The translations under genes and the position numbers were made by a program. From Sphagnum magellanicum (taxonomy: Eukaryota > Streptophyta > Sphagnopsida > Sphagnales > Sphagnaceae), in assembly GCA_021904315.1 (NCBI GenBank), contig CM038922.1:2889347-2953346 (forward strand): a stretch of DNA of 64,000 nt, written 5' to 3'. The notes beneath the pieces were generated by a model. The model did no database searches. It had not been told where the DNA came from and saw nothing but the letters and a program-made list of their open reading frames with translations. Positions 1 to 15,840 of this stretch are shown in pieces (the first letter of the stretch is position 1; each line of letters begins with the position of its first letter).

Positions 1-832
1 CTTCCTCGTTGCACGGTCTACGGTTTAGGGATTTCAACGATACTTGTTTCTCCATTTGCCGTGTATGGAGGAAAGGAGACACACATTTCCTCTGCAATTT
101 GTATGTTGTTGTGTGCATTGTATGGATAAGTTTGTCTCTGGCTAATTTTGTCTTCGATGTATCTACTCTAGATCATCATGTAGAAGAGATCTGAACCATG
201 TTGTTGTGCATTTGTTATGGATAGTCAGTCTCTGGCTGAGTTTGTCTTTGATTTATATATCTACACCCATCATCATCATGATGCAGAAGAGATGAATCTA
301 TGAAGCTAGGGAAGACTTTGTGTCACACTCCCTGAGACAATTCCAAGTAGCCATACCCTAATGGGGCTGTGCTGGTTGGTAACACTAAATTGGAGTGAGC
401 TATTGTCAATGCACACTGCAGAGTTGCATTTGAACTGTTGAAATTCGATTTGACCAGGAGATTAGGTTTCAGTTTATTTTGTTCAAGGAAGCAGTAGCTT
501 GTTGTGTGCTGAACTACTGCAAATGAAACCAAAAGATGCTTCATCCATCATACATGGTTGCCATGTGTCTTGTTGAGGACAGTGTGCACATGTGCTTTTC
601 CACACCTGTTTAGTCATGTTGCAATCTCAGATTCTCCCTGTTGAAACCTACTCTGGAAGTAGAATCACATGCAGGTGGGAAATGAGAGGGGCCACAGAAG
701 CCATTGATGTTAAGACTAAGGTTTCCTTCCCTTCAGTGCCTTGGAGGAGGGTTTGTCTTCAGTCCATGGATTCTTGGTGATATATACATAGGTTTCTAAT
801 GTGATGGAGTGTTGGTTGTCGTGGTAGTGACA
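1..832. other. Region upstream of the BTB-BACK gene; possible missing 5' exon(s)
   Basis: No exon can be defined with confidence here. On the + strand, positions 9-55 read as GLRFRDFNDTCFS, which faintly recalls the FNxxNFSDR-type segment that precedes the BTB domain in POB1/LRB proteins, so this may be a remnant or a real upstream exon; the link to the exon near 833 is not resolved. An open stretch at 592-780 has no recognisable homology. The region also holds the imperfect duplication at 105-292. Confidence 0.35.
105..292. repeat. Imperfect ~95-bp tandem duplication
   Basis: Two adjacent diverged copies (about 105-195 and 200-292) share the order: GTTGTTGTG, a TATGGATA run, GTCTCTGGCT, TTTGTCTT, ATCTAC, then ATCATCATG and AGAAGAGAT. 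The second copy has small indels. It lies upstream of the BTB-BACK gene and interrupts any long reading frame. Confidence 0.65.
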
Positions 833-2430
833 ATGTTGGCAGAGTCAGTGGTGAATGAAGTGTGTGAAGTTGCCAAGGATGTTGAGGATCAGCATGTTAA
901 TTCTGTCATATTAGCCAAGGAGTCCCTTTTCTTCAGAAAGATGTTTGATGATGAATGCTTCAAAGAAGCAAAGGAGAAGGTCATTCCAATCCATCTCCGC
1001 CCTGAAGGTGTGTTTCATTGTGAGACCTGATCTTCCACACCTCCCCACTCCTGAGATTATGACCACACTCATTTCTATCCATGTTCAGTTTGTTTTGGTG
1101 AGAACTTACACAACAGATGTAACCTTCAAAGTGTTTTTTCATAGAGTTTCCTCTGCAAAATTGGCTCTTGTTCAGTGTTGTGCATCTGCTCCCCTGTTTA
1201 GATCCCAGATTCTGAAATGGAATTCTGTTTTCATGTTCTGAAATGTAGCATCTACTAGCATTACAGAAAGGATTCCTGTGGGTTGCAGAAAAAGGTCCAT
1301 TCCTGGACATGCTCCAGTTTGCATACAGCAGCAAGATGATGGCCAGCAGTGCAGAGGATGTTATAGCTGTGTGGTTACTGGCCCAGCGCTTTCTGGCTGA
1401 TGAATGTGCACAACACTGCCTTCAGTTGTTGCATGCCATGACACCTACCCTTGCTAGTTGCAGCCTGTTCCTGGATCTGGCCAGTGTAGTGGACCAAACT
1501 GAGGATGTCCGCAGTTTGATGAAGTGCAGTGTTATGTTTTTGGCACGCCACTTCACATCTGCTACAGTGATGAATGGTGAAAATCCTGGGCGGTGGGACC
1601 ACCTTGATGACTTCAAGGCACTTCCAATTACAGCACTTGAGAGTCTCCTTGCCAGTGATCTTCTCCAGGCAGTGCATGAGGAGGCAGTGTTCCATGCCCT
1701 TCGTGTTTGGACCAAGGCGAACTGCAAGTCCAGCTCGGAGGAAAGAGATGCTTGGTTGAAATTTGGGCCACTAGTGAGATGGCCACTTATTGAGACTGCA
1801 CGCATCAAGGCCCTGTTGAGCGTGCAGGAGGCACAATACGTGAGGGAGCTTTTGTTTGAGGCACTCGAGTTCAAAGCTGGCACTGAAGAGGAGCAGCAGC
1901 AGATGATAGCAATCAGTGGGGCATTCCACCATCGGTTCCAAAGGCGAGAGCGTCACGCACTGCCTGTCAAGTGTGTAGCCTTGGACATGCCTGTAAAACA
2001 TGGTACAATATGTTTCAAGATGCCATTGCAAGAATGGACTACACTCCAACAATCGTCAGGACCAATCTGTTCAGAACGTTTCATGGTAGGGGGCTACCTG
2101 TTCATATGGTTGCTGCAGCTAAGAAGTGCCAATCATGATGGCAAGCGCAGGGTCAGCATTGGGTTAGTCACATTGAATGCACCCCAGTCAGCTCTCCGCA
2201 TTGACATCACAGTTGGTGTATGGGATGTGCGATCTGGAGCATTTTTGCAGCGCTATAAAGGCGCTCACACTGTCCGCAAAGATGTGCGTGAGCGCATTGC
2301 TATGTGTCTGGACTGCTTCGGGAAGGATCTAGATGAGATTCTTGTGGAGAAGGACAGCTACCTTTTCCATGATGCCACCTGGTTCAAGACAGAGGTCCAA
2401 GTTGACACTCTTGACAGGCCAAGTTCTTGA
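833..2430 (+). CDS. BTB/POZ-BACK domain protein, POB1/LRB-like (5' end incomplete)
   Basis: Plant BTB-BACK proteins of the POB1/LRB group act as substrate adaptors of CUL3 ubiquitin ligases (family knowledge). Two exons are visible: 833-1007 and 1289-2430, joined by a phase-1 GT-AG intron (GAAG|GTGTGT ... TTGCAG|AA). The joined frame is 438 codons plus stop. The second half of a BTB domain lies at residues 1-85 (HVNSVILAKESLFFRKMF, then FLDMLQFAYSSK across the junction). A BACK domain follows at about 90-240 (FLADECAQHCLQLL; FKALPITALESLLASDLLQ; VFHALRVWTKAN; LVRWPLIETARIKALLS). The C-terminal half (about 260-438) resembles the MATH-like tail of POB1-type proteins (ALPVKCVALDMP, RYKGAHT). The family normally has about 120-150 more N-terminal residues, so upstream exons are probably missing; ATG 833 is only the first in-frame candidate, and an acceptor-like CAG ends at 842. 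Family assignment is firm; the 5' model is not. Confidence 0.82.
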
Positions 2431-2919
2431 TTGCTAGTGATTTGATAGTTTATTCTTTTAAAGTCTTCTACATCAAGGACAACCATTAAAGACCAAGGTT
2501 TAATGAAGAAGCATGTGCTAAGAAGAGGTCTCAAAGAACAATAGAAGCTGTAAAATACCCATTTGTGTTCCTTTTGCAAAAGCAATACTCATTTATCAAT
2601 TGAGGGGGTTCACATGATCTCAGGTCCACTCACCTAAAGTAAATCCCATAACTGAAAATGGGAGGTCCATGTGAACTTCAAAGCACCCATCTATCCTCCT
2701 GTTGCTTGCTACCTCAATCTACTCAAGCCCATTTATCATCCATTTTGGACATGCCTATATTTTCCTCTAATAGCCTCCATCCAACATTGGATAGTGCTAG
2801 TAGGGGCATGAACAATAACAATACAAGGACTTTTGTGAGCTCATAATGAATGTATTACAAATAATAAATACTATACTTATTTGCAACGACATCCATTGGC
2901 CATCGATGGAACAGCTTTT

Positions 2920-3190
2920 GGGATTTATGATTGGGAACTTTGGGATTTGTTTGGAGGTATTGTTGAAAACGTTGGCAATCTTAATGGGGATTCTTTGAGA
3001 CCTTTTTTGGGACCTCTTTGAGAACCTGGAGAACATTCATGGGAGCAAACTTTGGATGTTCTTGGGAATTCTTGGAACATAAATAAGGACAACTTTCGAT
3101 TGTTGTTGGGAGCCTATGGAATATCATGCTTCAATGGAATAAAGTTTTGGAACTTTTTTGGGGATCTCTTTGGGAATTGTGAGAAATATC
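2920..3190. repeat. Degenerate TTTGGGA/TTTGGAAC-rich minisatellite-like stretch
   Basis: Short motifs such as AACTTTGGGAT, TTTTTTGGGA, TTCTTGGGAATT and TTTTGGGGAT recur every 20-35 bases. The period is irregular, so this is an old decayed array or simple compositional bias. Confidence 0.35.
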
Positions 3191-3674
3191 AAAAAGCCAC
3201 ATTCAAGAACAAAATGTCAAAAACCACATGACAATTTTTTTAATCAAAATTGATCATAATACACAAAAGTATAGCATTGGAAAGTTAAATCGAGAAACAC
3301 AATTTTAATAAAAAATCAAAGAGTCTCAAACCTCTTCAATTGGAATTCCATCAATCACCGTGACATCCAAAGCCTTACCTTATTGTGTTTTATAGGAGGA
3401 AATGTAAGTCCATATATGTAGCTTTTGACAAGGCATTGAGAATGTTTTTAAGTAAGCATGAATGACTCAAAGACAAACATCATTGCATTTATTATACATT
3501 AATACATCTTCATTTATATAATGTATCAATACTAGATCATAATTGGATAACTTGACTTTCTCAACAATTGTAGTTCTATCATACTTTCATTTCATGAAAA
3601 ACATAGGTATATATTAGAGTTGGGAGGGTATTTAATTTTGTTAATAGCCATTTTTTCTTGTTTTTTTAAATATT

Positions 3675-3912
3675 TAAGAATCAAAGAGCCATTGATTCCA
3701 GTTTTTTCAAAATCCTCAAAGAATCACCAATTTTCATGAAAGAAATAGCAAGTTTATGGATGATTATTTGACTTTTTCAAAAAATTGAAAACAATGATAA
3801 TTTGTCAAAATTGGGTATTTGAATTTTTTTTTGAAAATCATGGTTATGTACCTTAAGAATTACCTTGATACCCAAAGAAAATAGGTGCAATCCTTAATAC
3901 CTACCCAACACG
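3675..3912 (+). repeat. Dispersed repeat, copy A (partner at 53882-54090)
   Basis: Shares ordered blocks with 53882-54090: AATCAAAGA followed by CCA, then ATGGTTATG, ACCTTGATACCCAAA (CACCCTGATACCCAAA in copy B) and TACCCAACA (TGCCCAACA in B). This copy is more AT-rich and more decayed than B. The element type is unknown. Confidence 0.45.
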
Positions 3913-4816
3913 AATATAATAAACTCTCTTTTTGAAATTGCATTGATACTTGATGAGGGTTTGGACCTTCATGTAATTTCTAATACCCAACTAGCACTAA
4001 CATACATTATAACTAACGTTGGTTTGGCATTGATGTTTTAACATATGTGTTTAATCCTAATATAATGGGTGTTTAAAATATTGAGATACAAGAGGGGTAC
4101 CAATTCAATTCATATACTCGAATTTGATTTTTTTAAAAAAAATCTAGGGTTTTTGATTTGGTGGTGCAATGACATGAATATGTAACTCACCAATTTTATA
4201 CCAACAACTATATATAATGGATTTTAATATTTATCTAATCTCTTGCTAATGCCACAATTTTGAATGTCATTTAACACATGTTATGTATAATTATTAAAGA
4301 AGGGATGGTTGTAACAACTAAAATGTTGAAATAAACATCACATTCAATGTTGGAAAAATCATTCCAAAGTCAAAATTAAAAATGACTCCAAATGACACCA
4401 TATGCATTAAATACTAGTCATACACTACACACATACATAACAAGGTTAGAGGGTAGTTGACAATGTGGAAACACACATCACATTAACAAAGCAAAAAAAA
4501 TAGCCTCATACAAAAGTTGAATCACACAAGACATTCATTGTTGAATGTTGATTTGCAAATTGAAAAAAACATTAATTACATATGTTCATTAGAAAAATTA
4601 CTAAAAGTCATAAATGCAAGTAGATTTGCAAAGTGAAAAATTGAAATCATTACAATTGAATACTTTGCAACATTTATGGCAAGTAGTCTTCAACACCATC
4701 TATGCCATATGTTATTTTTGTTATTTGTTTGCAAAATAACAAGTTATTAAAAACATTCCAACATAGTGAGAAAATCATTACAATTCAACATTCAACACCA
4801 AATGGCAAAGATTATT

Positions 4817-5365
4817 TCTAGTAGTCATTTTCAAAGTATCTAAACTCTTCAAGCTCATCCTCATGACTGTCAAACATTTCCTTTTGAACCATGAAAAACT
4901 TTTCTGTCCCATAGAAACCAGAAGGCAATCTATCCTTGTTTCATTATGACAAGTTCTTCAAGATCATTACAAGCTTGTCCAAGTTTTGCACTCCATTTGA
5001 CATCATCACAAACTATCAATATGCCAACAATGTTAAAAATTCATTAAATTTCAATTTTAGACTTTGAAATACTAGAAATTCAATGAACAAGGAATGCAGT
5101 TGAGTAAGCAATCATTTCTCATATTCTTTCCACCATTGTAAAGGTCATCTAATATCATTGTCATTTGTGGATATTCAATGGTTAAATGATAATTTAATTT
5201 TATCAAAAAATGACAAATCTTTAGGCTTGACAATGGTATTGAAGATAAGTATTTTACTAATTTTCGGCATTCTAATGGAATGCAACTTAGGGCCTTAGCT
5301 CTATGCACTTGAAGGGTGAAAAGGTCATGTGGGAGCTTTAGAATGGGATTAAGATGATATGACAA
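4817..5365 (-). pseudogene. Coding-like relic of unknown origin
   Basis: On the - strand a 97-codon open frame (5365-5072; starts MSYHLNPILKLPHDLF) is followed 120 bases later by a stretch reading RLPSGFYGTEKFF and an acidic tail DSHEDELEEFRYFENDY that stops at about 4817. In-frame stops separate the two. The acidic, non-random C-terminus suggests a decayed gene or transposon protein; I do not recognise the family, and chance is possible in AT-rich DNA. Confidence 0.25.
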
Positions 5366-6672
5366 TCAAAAGCATTTCACATATAAATCATTTGGACAAA
5401 TCAAACAATATAGGTGGTTAGTGTAAATGGAGCTAACTTTTGGGTCACAAACTTATATTCACACAACATGGACTTGGGAGGAGGCCCACACAACATACAC
5501 TTTGGAATTCTTTGCAAACATTACATTGAAATTGATTTTTTTTAAATTTTCAAACTATGAATCTTGAAATTTTATAGGTTCATAACCTCCTTGTATGAAC
5601 TCTATTCGAAAAGCTTCCAAGTATCAAGTTGTAGCCCTCAATGAATCATTTCCAACACCATATTGCACATTTCCATAAGATGTCATTTAATCCTTGTTTC
5701 TTTGGTTTTATTGATTGGAAGTCAAATTGTTAGTCTTGACCTTTTTTTGAGGCCATAATCCTAGCTCACAACACCAATGAATAATGAAGGTTCATTTTCA
5801 ATACTTGCACTTTTAAAAAAATTCTAAAGATATATATTTTTTGATTTGGACAGGGTTTACCTTTATATTTTTGTTCTGAAATTTGAAACACTTGGGATTC
5901 CTTACTACCAAAATGAGAGTTCATTCTAGGAATCCCAAGAATGCTTCCTTTTCACTTCCCTAATTTGTTCAAGCCTTTTTATTGCCTTAGCTTGCTTTTG
6001 GTCCCCATTTTTTTTGCCTTGTTTCCGCTTTGGCTATGAACTCAGTGTTGTGACAAAAAAATAATTGGCTTTTTGGTAAAAGTTGTAAATCCCCACAAGG
6101 TTGGGTGCTAATGGATGAGGGCTATTTGCATGCTCAAAGTTTAAATGCTTAAAAAATTTCACACAAAACACCAACACTTGCTAGTCATACTTTTCCACAA
6201 TTGTTACCATGTTATCCCCTCCTTCATATTCCATTATACATTAAAGGCCTTTGAAACAAGGATTTGGTTGAAAAACACACATGTTGTGTGCAATTGTAAC
6301 ATTGAGATTCACAACAAATCCAAGAAAAAGGTCCAACACATTGATCACTTTAACCCCATTCTTGCATAGAAGTTTTCCAACCTAGCTTCAAACTTTCCAA
6401 ATATTAGAGGTGGAAGTATTGATGCTCAAGTTTTATATTCCTTACACGATCTACCACAAATTGACAAATTAACAAATAAAACATTGAAGAGCAATCAATA
6501 ACCCTTAGTTTGGTTCATAATGCATTGTTTTATCACATTGCTTAAAGTTTTTATTACAACTTTTGCAATTGCCCAAATTGAACTTGATAAGACTTAAGCT
6601 TACAAATTGGAGATTTGTTGGTTCTACCAAATGTAATGGCTATAAAACATTCAAAGGTTGTTTTAAACAAAA

Positions 6673-6793
6673 TAACTTTCAAGGTAAATCACGTTGTGAC
6701 CAATGTCTTTAATTTCCTAAACTTCACAACATTGAAACAAAACAACTTTCAAAGTAAATCAAGTTGTGATCAATGTCTTTAATTTCGTAAACC
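6673..6793. repeat. 70-bp tandem duplication, two copies
   Basis: The segment AACTTTCAAGGTAAATCA ... CAATGTCTTTAATTTC at 6673-6723 recurs at 6743-6793 with a few substitutions; the offset is 70 bases. Confidence 0.7.
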
Positions 6794-9310
6794 TCAAGGC
6801 AATATCCTTACACATTAGTTGTCATTGTTGATTCTCGTTCCCTATTTTTTCATTCAATTTGGTTTTCTACAAGGCACTTTGAGCTTCAACCATCTTGATT
6901 TCCTTCATTCCAACACAAAATTTAAGCATTTGTGTCATGTTTTAAACATGACACAACTAAAACATGTGCCATTAAAGGGTGAACAAAATTGTAATGGTAC
7001 ACAATATACAATGTTTGTCAACACAAAAGCAAAGGTTTTCATATTTGTGCCTTGATCTTTCACATAAACTATGATCTTATTTGTGAGTTCATAGTTGAAG
7101 GTGAAAGATATTTCAATTGTTCTATTAATGTGACTCCAAAGGTGTTAAAAACTTCAAACAACCCTATTCTAATATGGCAAAAACATAAACACCCACTCAT
7201 CATTAATAAAATTGGTCATAAATGTAAATATATTAAATATAGTTATGGACATCCAAAGGTCAAATATAATAGTGGTTGTTCACGTTGTGCAATGGATGGG
7301 ACTATATACAATTCCATCACCATAATAAACATAATTGAGATATGTTTTAAACAACTTGCTTTTGCAAGGGAAATTTGACCTTATCGCATTGCTACATCAC
7401 ATGACACAAAAACCAAGGGCTTTCAACCATTGACATTGACATGTATCCCTTAACAATGAACAACATCATATTTTGTGTGAATTTTTGTTGACTCTAGGGT
7501 CATTGGGCTTGTAAAGGTTGTAGAATAGAAAAAAAATCAATAATGGTTGTAAGAACCATTATCTTTTTTTTTTCCTTTTTTATTAACCACCTCCAACCTC
7601 ATATGTGGTGTTTTTTTGTTCTTTGTAGCAAACTAAGACAACATCATGTTAATCAACAATGTTTATTTTTCATGCTTGTCATGCCATGTGAAGGATTGTA
7701 AAAAACAATACATTTCATGCATTGTGTTTTTGCTACTATAAACTTGACCTATGGGGTGGCACATGATGCACCCCATATTTTGAATCATTTGTATTTATAT
7801 TGTTGCAAATGAATTGTTGAATTGAAGAATGCCTAACCAAATGTGGTTTGGTTATGGGGTGTAAATCCTTTGGCTTTTTTGTAATTTCACAAATTGAACA
7901 CTCCAAAATGATTTTCATTCAATATTAACCTCCTTAGTCATTAGTTTTGAGATGTGTGGTTCATCCATAATGACAACTAGTTGCATTGACTCATTAATGA
8001 TATTAAGATCTTTTGTTTCCGCATCATGTTTTTCGTAATCAAAACGAATGAATAACAAAATCCATAAAATTAGACTAAAGAAAAGAAAAAGGATTGGAAA
8101 TGATAAATTTCACAAAAACAAAAACTCACAACCTTCATTTTATGTAAACAATTACAAGGATGATGCCAATGAAAGACACATAAAACAATGAAATTAGCCA
8201 CCATACTAATATGGTGACAACATCATAGAGAGGCCGTAACAAAAAAGAAGGGTCACATTAAGTTTCACAAAGACCATGTCATTAGTTCCCAAACTGTAAT
8301 GCACCACATTTATTTCAAATTTAACATTAACTATGAATGTTCATACAACAATCAAAATCATAGTAGCCCTATGCAAAGTCATGATCTTAAATTAAGATAG
8401 ACGATGGATTAAAACATTCTAGATCCCCTCTCATTGGCTATCTTGGTCACTAGTTGTGGATTTTCACAAATTGACTAAAAAATAATCGATTTCCTAATTA
8501 AAAGCTAATCATGGTTTGAAAAATGTGTTTAACAAGCTATGATCCTTTCATTGGCAGAACTTCAGAAAATATCCCAATAAACACCCAACCTTCCCATGAA
8601 GGAATAATTATTTGGAGCTTCCAGTGTCAAGGTACTTAACCATCCTTAGAAGTGACTAAAGCTTGATTCAAATATATCAAATTTGAGTGGTGAATTCCGC
8701 AACTCAATCGCTAGTAAATCTTTTAAAGCATTTCATCAATTCCATCATCTACCTTTAAAGACTAACTAAGGATCGACAATCTGATTTTAATTCTAGTGCA
8801 AGGAAATTTTTAGAATCAACAAAACATCAATTGCATCTTACAGACATTTATCCCAAACTCAAATTCACATTGAGTAACATAGTTTACACAATAAGTCTAC
8901 ACACAAAATCATTAGCAAATTAAAGACAAAACAACAAAGTGAGTCCTTTGTTTGGAATTCCCAATGCTTCTTGTAGTCTCATGCCACTATCTAGCTCCAT
9001 TACTCACACCATTCTTGACCAAACATAAAAGAAAACAAAAAAATAACAATGATCCTTAATTTTTCGTTCCTTAAAAACATAGTTATCATCAATAGAAAAC
9101 CTCCCCATTAGATGTGCTCATGTGCATGACAATATGACAAGATAGAAAGTGGTTTCCAATGTCGAAACAATGATAGTGAACACCCTTTTCACACAACAAC
9201 CCTAAATCCATATATTTTTGTCACAAGGCATCTTCATTGAACTTGCATTGTTCACCACATCTGACGTGTAGATTGAAAATGAAAACATTAAAGTAAATGG
9301 AATAAAAGTT

Positions 9311-9526
9311 GGAATGAATACCTAGACGGTGATGGTTCATTGGTATAGCCTATTCTTGAACCCTAGTACCTCAAGAAAAGGTCTAGGTTCAAACTTAATG
9401 GAGTGTAGATGAAAATCTTGCCAACCCTTTGTCAATGAGTTTAACTTGGGGGTGACAATGACTTGTCGTATTGGGTTTGATATTGTGCTTCCCCAAAAAA
9501 AATAAAAGTAATAAAATGGGAATGAA
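9311..9526 (+). mobile_element. Candidate tRNA-derived SINE
   Basis: An A-box-like TGGTTCATTGG (9333-9343, one mismatch to TRGYNNARNNG) is followed about 43 bases later by a B-box-like GGTTCAAACTT (9386-9396). The unit ends in an A-rich tail (about 9495-9507). The octamer GGAATGAA flanks the unit at 9311-9318 and 9519-9526 and is a plausible target-site duplication. Length, internal promoter layout, A tail and flanking duplication all fit a plant SINE; the family is not identified. Confidence 0.5.
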
Positions 9527-9898
9527 AAGTTGAACAACTTACACAATATGGGCTTAAAACAAAGCTTTTATACCCTAATTGAAAGGCAACAATTGCTTTC
9601 AACTTCAAAACACAAAATCACTCAAGTGTGTGAATAAAGTATTGATACTAGAAGAGATGTTTTACACTAAACAACAAGGGGATTGAATATGTGCTTTAGC
9701 ATCTAAACCCTAATATCAATCAAATTTGGTTTGGTTGTCAACCAATTGCATTTTTTCGCAAAACATATACCCAAGATATATTTGTATTTCCTCAATACCA
9801 TTACATTGGGGTTTGTGTGATGACAATGGGCTCAAAACCCTGGCCGGTTCTCACTTGGTGAATATACCCGCCTAACACTGGCCAATGTCAAGCTGAAC
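9527..9898. other. Spacer upstream of the gamma-tubulin promoter
   Basis: AT-rich to about 9830, then a sharp rise in GC toward the promoter (CTGGCCGG; a CCAAT at 9879-9883). No gene seen. Confidence 0.5.
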
Positions 9899-10020
9899 GG
9901 ATATATATATATACCCTTTGTTTCGAGGCGCGTGAAAAAGAGACAATTACCCGGGCTCTCCCCCGCGCACCCGTCAAGAAAGATTTCGAATTTCTGCTGC
10001 GCTTTTGGCGTTTAGGGTTT
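9899..10020 (+). promoter_or_regulatory. Core promoter region of gamma-tubulin with TATA tract and telo-box
   Basis: A TATA-like tract GATATATATATATACCC spans about 9899-9917, and a telo-box-type motif GTTTAGGGTTT lies at 10010-10020. Telo-boxes near the start site are typical of plant genes expressed in dividing cells, which would suit gamma-tubulin. The implied leader is roughly 370 bases; its start site is inferred only from TATA spacing. Confidence 0.5.
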
Positions 10021-10134
10021 CCTCACGACGCCATCGCTGCTGCTTCTCCTTCCTTCCCTAGTGTTGTTGTCCACGACTCCCATCGCTGTGTTGTCGACTT
10101 TGTGTGTTGATCTTCGCTTGTCAAGGCAGGGGAC

Positions 10135-10161
10135 GAGGAGGAGGAGGAGGAGGAGGAGGAG
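10135..10161 (+). repeat. (GAG)n microsatellite in the gamma-tubulin leader
   Basis: About nine GAG/GGA triplets in the predicted 5' untranslated region, followed by purine-rich GAAGAA runs up to the start codon. GA-rich leaders are common in plant genes. Confidence 0.75.
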
Positions 10162-10312
10162 TAACCGCGAATAAAGACAGACAGAGAATGCACGAAACTA
10201 ACTGCGCAAGAGCAGAGTGAAAGCCGAACAACAGGGACGTAGAGAGACTCGAGGGAAGAAGAACAATCAGAAGAAGAATAAGAAGAATCATACAAGAAGC
10301 TCAGAAACAGAG

Positions 10313-13844
<3,532 letters not shown>

Positions 13845-14559
13845 AAGACTTGAGAATAGCCCACCTCCTTGTACTATATTTCTTTAGGCAGGTATGCTGG
13901 TTTCCAAATGCAGTGGCATTCATGTTGAGGAGCTTTAGTTTCAGGTTATGCCACTATGGAGATGTGTTTAAAAACTCCAAGCCACATGTAAAGTGTGATG
14001 AGGATGGCTTGTTCCACTAGTCCACATAATGACATACAAGTTTTTTGATCAACAGGTTCTTTAAACAAAGCATTTTGAAGTATGCACTTTCTAAGACTAA
14101 CATACTGTGCATTGTAACAAGGAGATCAGAATCTTCAGTACAGTTGAAGGTGGATGTCTGAGAGTGTTGTTTCCTACTTTCTGTTTGGCTATCAACTACA
14201 GTTATTCCTCCTTTGCCAGCACAAAGGCTCTCACATGAAAGTGCTATGTAGGAACATCTCATACTGTGTTATTCATCAATGACTCTTTCAGTGCAGTTCA
14301 GTGCAGGTGGTAGCTGGTTGTGAGACAATCCTCTTGATGTTTGGAACGATAAGAACTGGATACAGTCTGAAACTATCCAGTGTACAACCAATTAGTTGCC
14401 ACAGCAGGTATTTTAATGCTTTCCAATATCTGACAATTGCAGCAAGAGGAGACCTGGTAGCATCTTGTATTCGGCCTTTTGTGCCAGGATTCCAGATTTT
14501 ATTTTCTTTTGCTGCAATAGCATGCCTCTGATAGCATGTAGCCAAGGCGAAAGTTGAAT
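13845..14559. other. Downstream region of gamma-tubulin
   Basis: Probably contains the 3' untranslated region. No canonical AATAAA is obvious in the first 300 bases. The short open frames on both strands have no recognisable homology. Confidence 0.45.
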
Positions 14560-15180
14560 TCAGAAAGTTGGACAAATCGAGTTAGATGGAAAATTTGGAT
14601 GATAGATGAATTTTTCAAGAGGTTGAATCTGGGGTAACAAATGAACTTGGGGAAAAGACTGGACAATGGAAGAACCCCAGGCAGTTTGCATGATAGATGA
14701 ACTATGGGAAGTTGGAGAATGAATGCAATTTTAGAAGTTGGGAAGATGGGATATATGAAATTGAATCTAAGAAGCATTAATGGATGGACCTGAGGAAGTG
14801 GGGCTAAAACAAATGGATGAAATTTGAGGATTGGGACAAAATGAATGAACTTGGGAAAGTTGGATAATCATCATGTAGGAATGTTGGATGATATGGGGCA
14901 AATTGGATAATGGATGGACAATGCAAAACTGGAAAATGAATGAAACTTATGAGGATGCAACAATGGACGAAGACAAAGAAAAAGATAGATTCCAGAATTT
15001 TGAATTCAGAAGAAGTTGGATCGTGGAGGAATGGGGGGAAGTTGGGTGTGATACAAGTAATGAATTTGAGGAAATTGAAAATTGGGCAAGGGATGAACAC
15101 TTTAGGAAGTTGGAGAATAGATGAACTGTGATGGGAAGTGGGACAAAGGATGCACTGTAGGAAGTTAGTTAAACAACACA
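14560..15180. repeat. Degenerate ~30-bp minisatellite
   Basis: Variants of AAGTTGGACAATGGATGAA with intervening CTTGAGG recur every 25-35 bases (for example near 14562, 14708, 14733, 14857, 14883, 14901, 15014, 15040, 15108). About 18-20 decayed units are recognisable by eye. Short frames on both strands are by-products of the purine-rich unit. Confidence 0.65.
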
Positions 15181-15840
15181 AGGAAGTAAAAGAAGTTGAA
15201 TTTGTATGTTTAGTTTTGCACTGAGAATGAATATTATTTTGAGTTTGGAAAGAGGAATCTCTAAAAAAAATGATTCAATTGTTCTATTCTAATGTATTAA
15301 CACTTTTTTCTTGACAACAAAACATCTTAAATGACAAATTTTCAAGAATGTTGTTCAGTAATCAGTTTTGGTTTTGGGTAGATTTCTTTGAACTTCATGG
15401 CAAATGTTATGGCAAATCTTTGGATGCCTGTTTCTCATCTGGAAAACCTGGGCTGTGAATTTTAGTTTTGAATAGCATCTCATGATTAAAAAAATGATTT
15501 ACATTAGTTGCAGCTACCATGAAGGACTTTCAGTGTCCAACCTTATGATACTTATTTTGTATTTGGTTGTTGGACCAAGTTCTGCATACGTAGGCTGGTT
15601 ATAACAGCACCTCTGTTGGTCAGGATGCATGCTTACTCCTTGTGCACCCTCTACACAAAATCGTATCTCAGTTGCAGGTTTTGTCAGTGTTTTTAGTTGG
15701 GAGGTTCCTGCACTGTTTGACAAACCCGGAACTTGACTCCATATTTAAAATGAGCTACAATTTGATTCCACCTTAAAAATCTTCTGCACTCTTTTGACAA
15801 AGGCAAATGGTTGACAAACCCCTTCCTGTTGGTAGCATGT
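15181..15840. other. Unique spacer between repeat arrays
   Basis: AT-rich, non-coding in appearance. The 69-codon frame on the - strand (15723-15514) has no recognisable match. Confidence 0.45.

Larger units (their letters stand above)
2431..9310. other. AT-rich intergenic region without a recognisable gene
   Basis: About 6.9 kb of AT-rich sequence with frequent stops in all frames. It contains a degenerate TTTGGGA-rich stretch near 2920-3190, one copy of a dispersed repeat (3675-3912), an unrecognised coding-like relic on the - strand (4817-5365), and a 70-bp duplication (6673-6793). A possible AATAAA near 2864 could serve the BTB-BACK gene. The 108-codon open frame at 7052-7378 matches nothing I know. 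Confidence 0.6.

Noticed and set aside
981..1334. 117-codon frame on the - strand over the BTB-BACK intron
   Set aside because: It overlaps the intron and both exons of a well-supported gene and shows no domain.
7052..7378. 108-codon + strand frame with several cysteines
   Set aside because: No recognisable zinc-finger spacing or family, no splice context, and composition typical of the AT-rich surroundings.
10217..10312. In-frame upstream ATG extending gamma-tubulin by 32 residues
   Set aside because: The extension is basic simple-sequence (Lys/Asn/Arg) derived from the GA-rich leader, and all gamma-tubulins begin at MPR-type N-termini.
14804..15181. 125-codon - strand frame and overlapping + frames in the 30-bp array
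   Set aside because: By-products of a degenerate minisatellite; irregular repeat units give no conserved peptide.
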